DNA from: Chlorokybus atmophyticus
Lineage: Eukaryota; Streptophyta; Chlorokybophyceae; Chlorokybales; Chlorokybaceae
NCBI GenBank assembly: GCA_009103225.1
Contig: RHPI01002907.1
Coordinates: 1-64,000, forward strand
DNA length: 64,000 bases
Direction: 5' to 3'
Every line of letters starts with the position of its first letter. The first letter of the stretch is position 1. A model generated the notes under the pieces. That model had not been told where the DNA came from, ran no database searches, and saw only the letters and a list, made by a program, of their open reading frames with translations. Below, piece by piece: positions 23,108 through 36,307 of this stretch. A program made the position numbers and the translations under genes.

Positions 23108-23648
23108 GGCCGCCAATGACGACAGCAACAATGCCGCTTACGAGCTAAAGCTGTAGCCTAGCCTAGTCTTCAACTCGTACTCACAGTCTAACCCTAATGT
23201 GCAGCTGACGCGCGCTGCGCAGAGCCTGCGGAATCGACACAGGGGCAACCACCAGTTGCAACACGAGACTTGCAGTTTTGGCGGCGGCAGCGAAGCGGAG
23301 GCGGCGGTTTCTCTGGAGGTGTCGGCGGTGTTGGCGGTCTTGTTTGCGGTGTCGGTGGTGCGTCTCGCTGGGCGTGGTTGCAATCAAGACGATATATAAA
23401 ACTGGTGGTTACCACTCTTGTTGCTGCAGTGCGGCAAAATTCTGCGTGTTGGAGTTGCCCATGCGGCCATACAGGGCGGGAAAAGCAGGGTGGGTGTAGG
23501 TTGATAGAGCAGAGAACGATAGGGCGAGTCGCGTGCAGAGTACAACGTTGATCATCGTATGTCTGCCTTTAGATTGAGGCTGATATCCTGTGAAGCTTAG
23601 TTTCCAGATTTACCCCAGCAGCAAAACCAAGAAAGCGACCCCGCAGGC
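23108..23648. promoter_or_regulatory. Shared upstream region of CHLG and WDR82
   Basis: The two genes are divergent with about 540 bases between start codons. The stretch holds GC-rich runs (gcggcggc, 23280-23345) and no convincing gene. No clear TATA box was picked out on either strand. Confidence 0.4.
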
Positions 23649-25651
23649 ATGCTGCTGACGGATGAAGTCGCCGCCTGCATGGGCAGGGGCAGAGTGTTCA
23701 AAGACAATGTAGGTGAATGTGGTTTGAACGGCTGGTTCCAGTAAACTATTGCCATTGCATATCAAATTGTTTTGCGCGAGAGCATGTGCTGTTTCCTCAC
23801 ATACATTGCTGCTGGGTTTCAACAGACTGGGAGGATCACATCCCTAGACTTCCACAGAACAGAGGACTTTCTTGTCACCACAAGCGAAGACGAGTCCATC
23901 CATCTGTACAACACAGCGTCTGGCAAGTAAGCATGCAGTGAGACGCTCATGATGCAAAAATGACCAGAGTGTGACCCTAGCACAGAGCATGTTTGGTTTG
24001 GTCTCTTGCTGTCATTTTTGCACAAATGGTGCCATAACATTTGTGCAGCAACCAATTGATCCATGCAACGTGCCTCAGGCTGGTCAAGACCGTGTTCAGC
24101 AAAAAGTATGGAGCAGACAACATCCGCTTCACGCACCATTCGAGCTCCGTGATCTGCTCCTCCAAGAACGAATGGGATGGTAAGTGTTGGTGTGGTTCTC
24201 AATCTCAATCTCTACAACGCGCGGGTGTGCATGCATGCACTTCCGTGCATGCACATGCACAGACATGCCCAGACACGCCCACGCACACTCGAACATGCAC
24301 ACGCGCACAAATGCATGCACGCATGCAGGCGCGCACACAAATTCATGCACACGCGCACGAGCGCGAGAGGTGATGAGTGTTTTTGCCTTTGTGCAGAGTC
24401 GTTAAGGTATCTCTCGTTACATGACAACAGATACCTGCGCTACTTCCGAGGCCATCACGGGAGGTATGTGCCGGCAAATGGTCCTTACAGTGCCACTTGA
24501 GTGATCACTTGCAGCGAATGACGGCCCAGGAGTATAGTGAGCCAAGTGCCTAGTTCTGACAAGATCAAATCTTCAGGGTTGTTTCGCTATGCATGAGCCC
24601 GAAGAATGACTCCTTCATGTCGGCCTCCCTCGACAAAACCGTCCGATTGTGGGACTTGCGAACCAACGTGTGCCAAGTACGTGGTATTATCTGAACCTGC
24701 CCTATGAAATACTCTGACAACAAACCACGCTGACCACATTGAGACCGTTGTAGGGTTTGTTGCGCGTGCGAGGGCGGCCCGCAGCTGCGTACGATCAACA
24801 AGGCCTTGTCTTTGCTGTTGCAATGGAGGCTTCCGCTGTGAAGCTGTATGATGTGCGCTCGTTTGACAAGGTAACGGTTGTGACAAACTTTTCATCTCAA
24901 GCGTGCATGTTGTGAAGACGACTTCTCACAGAATACGTTGTGACAGGGGCCTTTTGATACTTTCAATCTGTCGGAGGTGAAGGAAGAGGTTGCGTCCATA
25001 GAGTTCAGCAATGATGGAAAGCTCATGCTTCTCACCACTCTTGACAACCAACATGTGCTTCTTGATGCATACAGCGGTGATATGGTACGTGACAAGTCCA
25101 TAATTATGACCTGCTTTTATTACTTCCCAATATGGTTGATAATATGTGCGTGACTCTGTGTTGGCTTGTGGCAGTTGCAATGCTTTACTTCACCGCCCTC
25201 AGAAGATGGCACGGTTATGCCGGCATCATTCAGCCCCGACGCGCAGTACATTGTTGCTGGTGAGTGCTTGAGGAGCAGTCGACATGCGTGCTGGTTGCTT
25301 GCATATGGCCTAGTGAGCGACATGGTTGTGTTGTAGGCTGCGGCGACAGGAACGTGCGTGTCTGGAACAGCAGCACAGGCACTGAGGTAAGCTCCCTTTC
25401 CAGTGCATTATGATGCAAGTTGTGCATTATGCAAACCACGAACGGTATCTCCATATGCGCCACACATGCATTGTCGTGTGCAGGTTGGGTGCTGGAAGGG
25501 GCATGTTGGGGTGCCAAGCGTGGTCAGGTGGGCTCCTCGTCGCATGCTGGTTGCCAGCGCGTGCTCCGCCTTGGTGCTGTGGATCCCTGACCTTGCCAAG
25601 CTCTCAGAGTTGCAACAACAGCAACAGCAGCAGCAGCCCATGCAAACTTGA
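23649..25651 (+). CDS. WDR82: WDR82/Swd2, WD40 subunit of COMPASS (H3K4 methyltransferase)
   Basis: WDR82/Swd2 is a seven-bladed WD40 protein that links Set1/COMPASS to RNA polymerase II and also acts in transcription termination. Exons: 23649-23708, 23826-23926, 24049-24179, 24397-24463, 24577-24676, 24754-24870, 24947-25084, 25175-25259, 25337-25386 and 25484-25651. Family marks, in order: [115 protein letters not shown] and [19 protein letters not shown], then [11 protein letters not shown]. It ends in a poly-Gln tract, which is not typical of the family. The start at 23649 gives a short N-terminus ([18 protein letters not shown]) that fits the family. Complete. Confidence 0.92.
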
Positions 25652-26870
25652 CACCATAAAACAGCCCTGGTTTGTGAGTGTCATCTGCTTGGTTGGCCTT
25701 GTTCACATCCCCCTATGTAATGAATGCCTTTCCTGGCAGCAAGATGAAGCTCACACTTCCGTTTGCTCCTTTGCCTTTAGGGGAATCTAAAGTACCATTG
25801 AAATGCATGCGATGGTCAGTTGACACAAGCCTCTTTGAGTGTGACAAGTATGTGTTAACATTAATGCTTATTGTATGGTGTATGTTTACGCAACCAAGCA
25901 ACCTTTCCTCATTGAGAATGTGCGCACACGCAAGCAGCTTCTATGCAGTACATGGTATAAGTTAGGGGCGCTTAAAATCCAAAGTCACTTACCATCAAAG
26001 TTTGCAACTTTCATACAATCTGTGCGGTAAGCAACTTAGGCCACACAAGCACTTGCATAGGTTGAACATTTCATCAATTTGATTGGGTGTCTGATGGATA
26101 TGAGCTTCTATTCACGTGAAGAAAAGCTCTAGTACCATTGGATGAATTTTTGTGTTACTCATTGCAAAAAGTGAGGTCTAAACGCATCTTTGCAATTGTG
26201 CTTAATCTTAAGAGTCGTAGGACATATGCTTACGCGAGATCAATGTTTGCACATGTTGCAAGCTCGCGTATGTTTACATGATACCAGTAACATTACACTA
26301 AGCTTTTTTTTCATTATAATTACAATATACTGTTTAACGACGTGGTCCTCAGTAACACCCGCATGTCATTATAACTGACACTTTTTAGTTATACTTGAAT
26401 TGCTTTTAACATGACCTCAAAGGAAACCCAAAAATGTCTGTATAAGAATATATCATTACACATATTCCCATTATATAAAATCATATGTTGATTAAACAAT
26501 TATGTGTAAAGCATGAGCATCAATTGCGGTTGTCTTTATTGATGCACATGATAAAGCCAACCCAAGTGGATGTTTTGGAAGCTACAGCATTGAAAGTTAG
26601 ATTTGGTTGTTGTTTATACTCGTGCAGAAGAATGTTTTACATTATGGCAAAAAACATAAAGTTTCAAATAGTCGTGTTACGTGTCTTAACTATTAATTCA
26701 AAAAAAAAGATAAAGATGATGACAGAGCATCTTAACATGCGCTTGTATAAGGTAATCATCTGTCAATAATGGAGGAATGTATTTCATTTTCAAACTAGGT
26801 GCATCATATTGTTGGCACAATTATTTAAAACAATGTGTGATTGAAGAAGCATCAACCCAAAAATGGGGGG

Positions 26871-27013
26871 NNNNNNNNNNNNNNNNNNNNNNNNNNNNNN
26901 NNNNNNNNNNNNNNNNNNNNNNNNNNNNNNNNNNNNNNNNNNNNNNNNNNNNNNNNNNNNNNNNNNNNNNNNNNNNNNNNNNNNNNNNNNNNNNNNNNNN
27001 NNNNNNNNNNNNN
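26871..27013. other. Assembly gap (143 N)
   Basis: The run of N is flanked by gggggg on its left and ggga on its right. ORFs that read across it are artefacts. Confidence 0.99.
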
Positions 27014-27327
27014 GGGAGGGAATGTTGTAAACCAATGCTCAAGTCAACTCAAGCTAGTTGATAAAGTGAAAGCGCTTGTGCAATGGCCTACATGCTTTGA
27101 TTGCACATATTTGATATGAGCATGAAAAGTAATATATCAGTTTTTGAAGTGCAAGCACCTGTATGTCGGCTTGAAGACAATCATTATTTGCCACACGCTA
27201 CTAATAATGTTGATACCATCAAGTTGGTCACCATAAAGATTTCTGCTTTGATGTACTAATCTTTGTGTGCATGTGCGCACGGGGGCGCGCGCGCCTGTGT
27301 GCGTGTGCGTGTACATAAACTAATAGA

Positions 27328-27387
27328 TGGGCGGCATCAGTCTGTTTGTTGGACTGTTGAACTCTGTTTATTGACTGATGCCGCCCA
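27328..27387. repeat. Hairpin with 15-bp perfect arms
   Basis: tgggcggcatcagtc (27328-27342) is matched exactly by its reverse complement at 27373-27387, leaving a 30-base loop. It stands alone in the AT-rich spacer. Confidence 0.85.
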
Positions 27388-27725
27388 CTGTCAGGATAGA
27401 TGTTGGGACATGGTGCTCATACTTCTTCTCAATGGTCGTCAAGTTCATGCATTGGCGTGTTGATGTGCAGGCGCACACACAACCCATACTATTCTGTGTA
27501 CACACACAGGCAGGCACACACGGGCCAGCCAATGCCACAATCAGACCTTTTTACTTTATGAGTGTGACTGCATGCATGCATGCATACTGTGTGCACAGAT
27601 TCATATAATCACCGCACGCACGCACGCGCACACACACAGAGCATTCTGGACCAGGTACTACTGAGCCTTATTCAGTAAATGAATCGTACACTACACTGCC
27701 AAAGAATGACTGATCAATAGCATCA

Positions 27726-30700
27726 TCAATCGACTGTACACAAGAGCGACACGCCTCGCAATATCCACTTGGACGGCGGGTCTTCCGACCTCAGATCAAA
27801 GTTTGCCACAAAGTGTTGTCCCGTGCGCGCCTTCACCCTATACGTCGGGCACGAGTACTGCTGATCCGTGCGTTTGTTCGTCGCCAACACACCCGTGACA
27901 TACAACAACGGTAGCGCACAATACAACTTCTTCGGCTCGGGATCCACGAGTCTGTTCTCCTTTGCATTCCATGCACACCCATCGAGATACAACCCGTACA
28001 CGTACACGCCCTCATTGGGCCCCTCACGCAAGTTCTCCACCTCTTTGGCTGGGAAAGTGACCTCAGATGCCATCACAACATCATCCAAAGCCCACTTCTC
28101 CGCGGCGTGCTTGCGCGCCACCTCTTGCTTCATCGCCGTGAGGAAACCTTGCGGGTTGAAGAAACCCGTGAGCCAAAAGGCTTTGGGTCGACCCGTGTTG
28201 AGCCACCTGTTCAACTGGTCATAACGTTGGAGCAACCCGTTGAACCACACGCCCAACGCGCTCGCATCCCAACTCTTGGCGAGCCACGCTTTGGGTATGC
28301 GTCCATCAAACAACGCATCCAATGCGTCTATGAGAGTCCCACTCAAGGCTATTGTGCCCGCCACAGCCAAGCGCAGGTTCTTTAGGGATTGTGTGCACAT
28401 GTTGATGATGGTGTTGAGACGGTCGGTCTCCTGCTTCAAGTGGACATTGAGGGGAGCGTTGAGACTGCCAGGAAGCTTCTTCAGCTTCTCCTTTGTGTCC
28501 TCCACTTTGAATGGAGGCGGAACCTGCAAGGTAATGTGTACACGCCTTGAGCACATGGATGGCTGTAACCATTATGCTTGCACACCGCACCCTATTCGGC
28601 ATGCACGTGTGCGTCTGTGCGCGCACGCGCATTTGCACACACACGTGTGCATGTGTGTGCGTGTGCGAGGGCGTGGGTGTATGTGCGAGTGCTGCTTCTC
28701 TCACCTTGCTGAGGAGGTCTTCGGCTATCCGGTCAACTGTCTCTTCCCTCGAGAGTCCCGTTGACGAGGACGCATTCTTGGGCTGCGTGTCAATTATAGT
28801 ATTGAGTGTCTGCTGAACCTGCAGCGTTCGGAAGGTGAGGTCCGCGTTGGAATGCAGTCCAAACAGCTCCGGTGACTCTTGTCCGGGTAGTGCATCAATA
28901 TGTGCTCTGATATGCACAATATCAGCATTGCCGGGAGGGACAGTATAACCCGCATGAAGCTCATATCCGGCCACATTGGGTCCCCTCTCAGTCACGCCCG
29001 CGTGGAGGTATTGCTCAGCATACGTGTTCATGAGGAGACGATCATAGTCATCGGTGATACGCCCGCCGTATTGTATCTCCGCCACCATGTATCTGACCGC
29101 AGTCCACGTGATAACGTTGGACCTCTTTGCATCCATCTCATTGAGGTGGTTTTGTAGGAACTGCACGCTGGCGGCTAAGTCCGAGTGGTTGAACTCGTAG
29201 GGTACATTCCAACCGATTGGACCAAACTTGCGTCTCTCTTGCACAACAGAGTGACAGAAACACGCCACGAAGAGTAGTTGACGCCATTCGGGTCTTGGCA
29301 CACCGTCCAACATGTCCTGAGACACCCACGCGTAGCTCGACTTGAGACCCGCGCGTATCCCAACGGGCGCTTCATTAGTCACTTTGATACTCATTTGCAG
29401 CAGTCCAATAGGAAACTTCGGGTGCGGCTCAGCTGTAATCCAGAGCCTAAACTGTTCATGCACGTCCTCGGCCTTGAGTAAGAATTGCTCCACTTCAGCC
29501 AAGTAGCCGAGACCCAAATGTGTGTTTTGCAACAACACCCAGTTGCCTTCTTGGGTGGCTGTGGCCATGTACTTGCGCGCGATCACCTCCTGGCCCTGAC
29601 CCATGCTCACACCCAACACCTTCACCTTCTTGCGCTTAGCCAAGTCCTCGATGAGCTTCGTCGGGTCCGCACCCGCAGATAACAAGCAGATGAGAGGGGT
29701 CTTAGGGCTGGACTCGGCCCACGTAGCCTCCATGTTGAGAGGGATGCTCTCCACATACCTCGCACCAAGAGCTGCACCACAACAACACATCAACATCAAG
29801 TTCACCAACACTATTGATTGTCATCATTCGATTCACTCACCATCAGAGATGAAGTCTGTGGCGGTGATGAGTGTCCTGTCCTCGCGCATGGTACGCACGA
29901 GTAAGAGCCGCTCCCACTTGGCGTTCTTGGTGTTGCCTCCGCCACCGAGGTTGCTCTCAAGGTCGGGCACCTTCGCCGTCTCAGGCGCCTCCTGATCATA
30001 CCTGAAAACAAAATGCATTATTCACCTATATGTTACCTATATGTTACCTATATGTTGGAGACACACGCCCCCACCCACACACACGCCCACACACCATTGT
30101 CTCCACAGTCCGTCGCTTCTCGCTACACTCTCCGGCAGGTCATGGAACGCGTTGATGTGCGCTGAGAGTCCGAGCACGCCCGTCCACACGGCGTCGGGGA
30201 TCCACTCTTTGGGCTTCTTGCGAGGGACGACCGCCATGCCGCCGTCGGATGCGACGGGGATGGAAGCTGCACCCCGCAAGAAGAGAGAGACCTCGCGATC
30301 GGAGATGACCTGATGGAAAGCAGGAGATGTTGGGTCAGCATGTTGTATGGACAAGGAGTTGACAAACACATGCATGCGTGCACACATCCACATGTACAAA
30401 CGCGCATGCACACATCCACATGTGCGCACACACGTGTATGCATGCACACGCCCACGCACACACGCATACACACCTTGGCCGAGACGAGGATGCGCATGGC
30501 GAGCATGAGCGTAAAAGTAATCTTGTGTCGTTCAAACAGCCCCCGCTGTACATACTGATACATCAGGAACGTCATGTACTCTATGATGTTGTTGATGCGT
30601 TTGCTTGGCATGGCCGCCTTATCGGATCGATCAATGGCCGCCTCATACAGCGCATTGAACTGCCTGAGTGACGTTTGATACATCACATTGACTGATGAGA

Positions 30701-33700
30701 ACTCTGCGATGAGAGAGTAGATGAGAGTGGCGCGGTGAGCCACGGGTTTGTACTCCTCACACGCCTCGGTGATTTTTCTCTTAGTGTCATTGGCGTTGTT
30801 GAGCTTCTCATTGACGTCTTGAGCTGTTTGCTTTGTCACCGCCAACACATCAATGAGCTCTGTATCATCCAACAAGTTGCCGGTAGACGTGGATAGCCGA
30901 TACAACAAGTCATCTTCCAACTGTTTGATCTTCTTCTTGTACGTGTTGACATCTTCCAACAACTTCTGTCTCTGCTCTTCCAACTCATGCTTCTCTTTGA
31001 GTATCAACTTGTTGAGTAGTTGGTCCTCAAGTCCAACAGCAGTCACACGGAAGTCAATCACAGCCACCTTTGCAGAAAGCTCCGGCGTGTAGTGCGGGTT
31101 GGGTAAGCGTGTTGTCAAGAAGAGTCTGAATGTGTCGGTGTAGTCCACCTCTTTGCCATCAGCAAGAACAATCTTGAACCCACGCGAACCCGCACGCATG
31201 ATACGCTTCTCCAAGACAGGATCAAGAATAGGGTCAACATCCTCCTCAACATTCTCAATCAATAGTGGCTTCCCGTATGCCAAACAATCCTCCAGATGAC
31301 TCCTGAACTGTTTATCATTGAAGGAAGTAATCTTCAAGTTATTGGCCTCTTCTCTGGCTTTAATCCAAGCCAACCCTTGACCCTGCGGGTCCACTAACAA
31401 AGGCCATCTCTGTGACCTTGTCACAATGATCCCATTCTGGATAGATAAGTCATCCATAGGTAGCCCTTGTAAGGTCCACTCTCCCACTTCAGCGTCTTCA
31501 ACAAGGAAGCGCACCACATCCAACTTGGGTGTGGCAGGTAGGAGTGATTGTCCACCTTGTGATGATGCAGGTAGGAAGTCCTTTGCTAGTAGCGTGTCAC
31601 GAGCCTCTCTATTGAAGGGACCCAAGTATGATGCGAAGGCTGATGCAGCTGCGCAATCAGCAGGGAGTCTATCAATAGTTGTCTCGAACTCTTTGCTCTG
31701 CGCAGTCCAGCGTGTCTCTTCACCCGACAACGCGTGTATCAACGCATTAGCAACATCCATCCTCCTTTGTGTCTTCTCAGCATCATCTTCAAGCCTTTGC
31801 TTCTCCTTCATAGCGCCATCAAACTCAGCTTGCATCTTATCAAGTCTGGCTTGAACCACAGCCATCTTCTCTTCAGCTTCAGCCAGCTGTCTGTTAGCTG
31901 CCTTCAGCTCAGCTTCAGACTCGTGCAGCTTGATGATCTTTGGTTCAACCACTTTGGCCACTTCATGGTAGGTACACATGGCTTTGCACCATGAACATAG
32001 TCCAGCAACGTTGCCGGAGGCCTTTTTGGCGGACTCGTAAGTGAAGTCGGGAGCGGAGAAGTAAGGGAGGAGGAGCTCGACGGTCTCGTCGTTGATGGAC
32101 TCCTTGGGGAAGTGGACGAGAGAACCCAGGAAACTGATCTCGCTCATCATCTGTGCACAATGTGTGGTGAGTGCGTGCGTGCGTGTGCGGGTGTGTGCAT
32201 GGGTGTGCATGCATGAGTGTGGGTGGGAGTCACATGTGTGCGCGTGTGTGTGCGCACACATGTCTGCATGTGTATGTGTCTTTGGGTAAGTGCAAAGTTT
32301 CTCAATTCAGGTACTGAGAGCCCAATGCACACACATCAACAATGACCATGCGTGTTGTTGAAGCCGAATGCACCATCTGTATGCTCAGCTGACCTGCAGC
32401 GCAGTGGAGTACGACGCCTGTATCGTCATGACCCCCTTCACATCCTCATACGCGACTCTATTCAGCGGCCACATCTTCAATATCAAGCACGTATCAAAGA
32501 TCCTCTTCACAATATCCGGCGGGTTCTTCAGCTGCTTCAGCGTCCCGATATCCTTGGCCGTGATGGACGAGAGTGCGGCAACGGCCTCGTCTAAAGCGGG
32601 CTTGGCGGCGGCGAGGTCGCGCTCGGCCTCCTCCTTGGCGGCACCGATGCGGGAAGCCATGGACTTGGCGGAGGCGGTGACCACGGCGACCTTGGCCTTC
32701 TCCTTCTCGGCCACGGCGGTGGAGGCGGAGATCTCCTTGAGGAGGGACTCGGTCACCTGCGTGTCGTAACGGATGTAAGCCCTTGTTGAGACACAACCAC
32801 ACGTGCGCGCGCATAGGCACACGGCCGCAGGCATAGGCACACATGCGCATGCGCACACATGCACATACACACGTGCACGCGCGCGCACACATATGCACGC
32901 TCGTGTGCGCGTCTACGTGCGTGCATATGTGCACACACAGAGACAGAGAAAGCACCAGCGACCCTACCTTCTGTGCTGCTGCGAGTTCCTTGTTCTTCGC
33001 ATCGAGATCAACCGTCATTCTGTTCACATCCGCCTTCGCCTGAAACAATTTCGCCAGTCCCGAATTGATCTTATCCGCGAGCTCTTTGGTCTCCGCATAC
33101 TTCTTCGCATAGAGCACCTTATACCCTCCAATAAAGCTCAGATACGATTTGGGCGTGACGTACACATGTCTCCGATACTTCTCATAATACTCTTTGGTTG
33201 CAGCCGTGACAGCTTCATGTACATGACTCATGTGGTTGATGAGTTCTTCCTTGACTTCACTGTTGGCAACCTGCATGGGGAAGTCGTCCAACAACTTCTG
33301 TGCCACGGCGTGTAACGCATCTCTCGGCCACGGTAGGAACCAATCGATGGTGCATCCGTTGATCAAACCCGGGAACTGCATCGCTCTGCGTGAGAAGCGA
33401 TCCCCAACGGGACTAAAACACAACACGACGTGCAGGTTGTCGCGCACGCGGTTGAGGAAAAACTTGTACAGGTTCTCGTACGTGTCCACCTCGTTGGGAG
33501 CCACTTGCTTCATCACTGGTCTCATGTCATTGACTATCATATCGATCTCATCTTTAGGGAAGAGTCCAGCCACTTCACCCGTCATAAGCATCTGGTTGAT
33601 GTATTCTAAGAAAGACTCTTCTTTCACGTCCGCATCAGTGAAGATGAAAGCAACAGGTTGGCCCTTAAAGCCAGCCACTTTGTACAACCCTTTGATGTCT

Positions 33701-36253
33701 TCCAACAAGTTGGTCACGCCGTACGTCTTTGTGATGGCAATCTGGAACACGTATGCGCCGGCGATGTACGCTGCCAACCGCGTGAGAGATTGTTTACCCG
33801 ACCCGCCCACGCCAACAAGTAGCGCACTCCCTCTCTCCATAGCGAGTATGCGTGATATGCGCATGATGTGGGTGAGCGCATCATGGAAGAGCACCAACTC
33901 GAGGCGTGATGATGTGTTCCCGCCGCTCGGACGCTCGTTATATTTCACTTGCAGAGCTTCAACACGTGTCTTCAAGTCTGATACAGACCCAACAGCTTCA
34001 TAGTGGCTGGGTCTCTCATCAATAACAACACCTTCCGCATCCACGACGGGTTCACGCAAGAAGTCCACAAAGTGAACAGACTCATCTCCAGCAATCTGTC
34101 CTGCCAATTCAGCTCCGTACGCCTCTTTGCACAAACTCATGATAGTGTTTGTGACCCACAGCTTGTCTTCGGGTGTTGTCAACTTATCCGCAAACACGCG
34201 CTCGCACTCGTGTCGCCACAATGCGAGTAAGTAGCCCTCGGGTGAGGTCACGGGCGTGTTGGGGACACCAACACTTGATGTTGGGGCCTTGTTGTTGAAG
34301 CGGTCGGGCTCGGCGAGGATAACACCCTGAAAGACACGCGACAAGTCGCGCATGTTGAAGAGGTAGTGAAACTTGGCTGGAGTGGGCAACATCTTTGCAG
34401 CCACCTGCACATTGTTACAGTTGGTTAGTTGGTGGTAGCGATACTGGAACACCGTTATACCATGACTTTGTGCAATGTTAGTGTTGCTGTGTGCCATAGT
34501 GTTACTGTGAGGTGTCACTTGCACACCATACAGTGACACTATGTGTGTGGTGTGCAAGTAACAGTATTGCACTATTGCATACCGCACATGCACAAATGGT
34601 GCCTGATGCAATATTTATCACATGGAGGGGTGTCGTGTGTGTGTGCGTGCGTGCGTGTGTACGTGTGTGTGGTGTCATTGTAACACTACTCACCTTATTC
34701 CAGAGTGTGATTGTGGTGGGCACCAGTTTCTGCGCCACATTGACCAATCCCTCTCCAAACTTCTCTCTCTCAAACCTCCCTTCCATCAGTGCTCCGAACA
34801 CATTGTGTATGGCGGCGTTGGACGGCAGCGGCACGCTCCAGATGGCGAACTGGCGCTTCAGTCGGTTGGGGACGTCGTTCTTGCCGCCGCCGGGGGCGTT
34901 CATGGCAGAGAGGTAGCGGACGTCCACGATGTTCTTGAACTCGCCGGGCTTGTCGAGGTTGTAGAAACCGCCCTGAAAGAAGCAGTCAGTGTGTGCACGT
35001 GTGCGTGCAGGCGCGTGTGCGCGCATGCATGTGTGAAAGCACGCGTGTTCGTTCTTTAGCAATGTATGCATATGCACGTCTGCTTACGCAAGTGCCATTG
35101 TACATGTACATGTGTGCGTGTGGGTATGTTGGCACGCGAGTGCCTGTGTATGCTTCATTGACACAACACCCAACTGACGCACAATCACACATGCCTTTCC
35201 TTTCTCTCGTCCCCACCCACACCCACCTGATCCAGCAGCTGCCTCACGATCTCATTCGTCACTTGATCTCCCCACTCATTGATCGCCGGCATCGATATAT
35301 CATCAATGAACACATTCATCCTCTTCCCTCCCGGCGGTCCGAACGTCCGACCCTGCCGCTTCTCCATCGCGGCCTCGATACCGCTCTGGAAGATACGGGG
35401 AGTCGTCAAAGAACTAAAAGTGATCGTCTTGGTGGAAACCTCGTCGGGATTGACCTTGGCGAGGAATTGCATCACGGTGGCGGTCTTGGCAGTTCCTGTG
35501 GACACAGATACACGCATACGCATCAACATGAGTGTGCATCGTGGCATCTATGACAGAGTGTGATGCACACGCACACGCTCACACACACACGCGCGCGCGC
35601 ACTCGCACACGCACACGCACACATATGCATGCGTGCGCACACATGCACATGCACACATGTGCGCGCGGGCGCGCACGCAGTAGCAAGCGTGCTAGTGAGA
35701 CACAACATCACACAACAGTACCATCTCAGACACACATACAGAGTGGGATAGTTACCCGGGCCTCCAACAAGTAGTGCTCCTTTGTTCGACAGTGACGCCA
35801 GCGTGAGTAAAAACTCATACCGAACCGAGTCCAGTGTCGGTATCAGCATCGACGCAAACTTGGGTCTCTCTTGCGCTCTCGGGTACTCCCACTCCGGCAC
35901 TCTCTCCTTCCAATGTTGCCACGCCGTGGTCTCGTCGTTCACAACGTACTCATACATCGTCTCTGAGTTGTTGTCTGCGTCAAGCTCGGGCATGTTGTCG
36001 GGTGCGAGGCCACGCAAGTGAGAGTCGAAGCGGGAACGGTCCTCGCCGGGGAGTAAAGCGCCGATGGACCACGCCACGCAGAAGAGGAACACGCGCTCGT
36101 AGTGACCATCGCCCAACAATTCACCACCCTTGACGACGGTCTCAAGACACGCCGTCAACAATGTCAACAGTGTGGACACCTGGTAGAGATACAACATGTT
36201 GGGTCAGTTTGCACAGATACACGTACAGATACAACTCTTAGATACACAACATG

Positions 36254-36307
<54 letters not shown>

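Larger units (their letters stand above)
25652..27725. other. AT-rich gene-poor spacer with assembly gap
   Basis: The spacer between the convergent WDR82 and dynein genes is clearly richer in A and T than the rest of the window from about 25830 to 27260. I see no gene, tRNA or recognisable element. The last part, 27270-27640, holds CA/TG/CG alternating tracts and one hairpin. Confidence 0.6.

Noticed and set aside
26777-27119. ORFs spanning the N run
   Set aside because: They read through 143 unknown bases; the translation is meaningless there.
32147-32332. His/Thr-rich ORFs in dynein introns
   Set aside because: These translate CA/TG tracts ([16 protein letters not shown]) and occur in many introns here; they are not coding.
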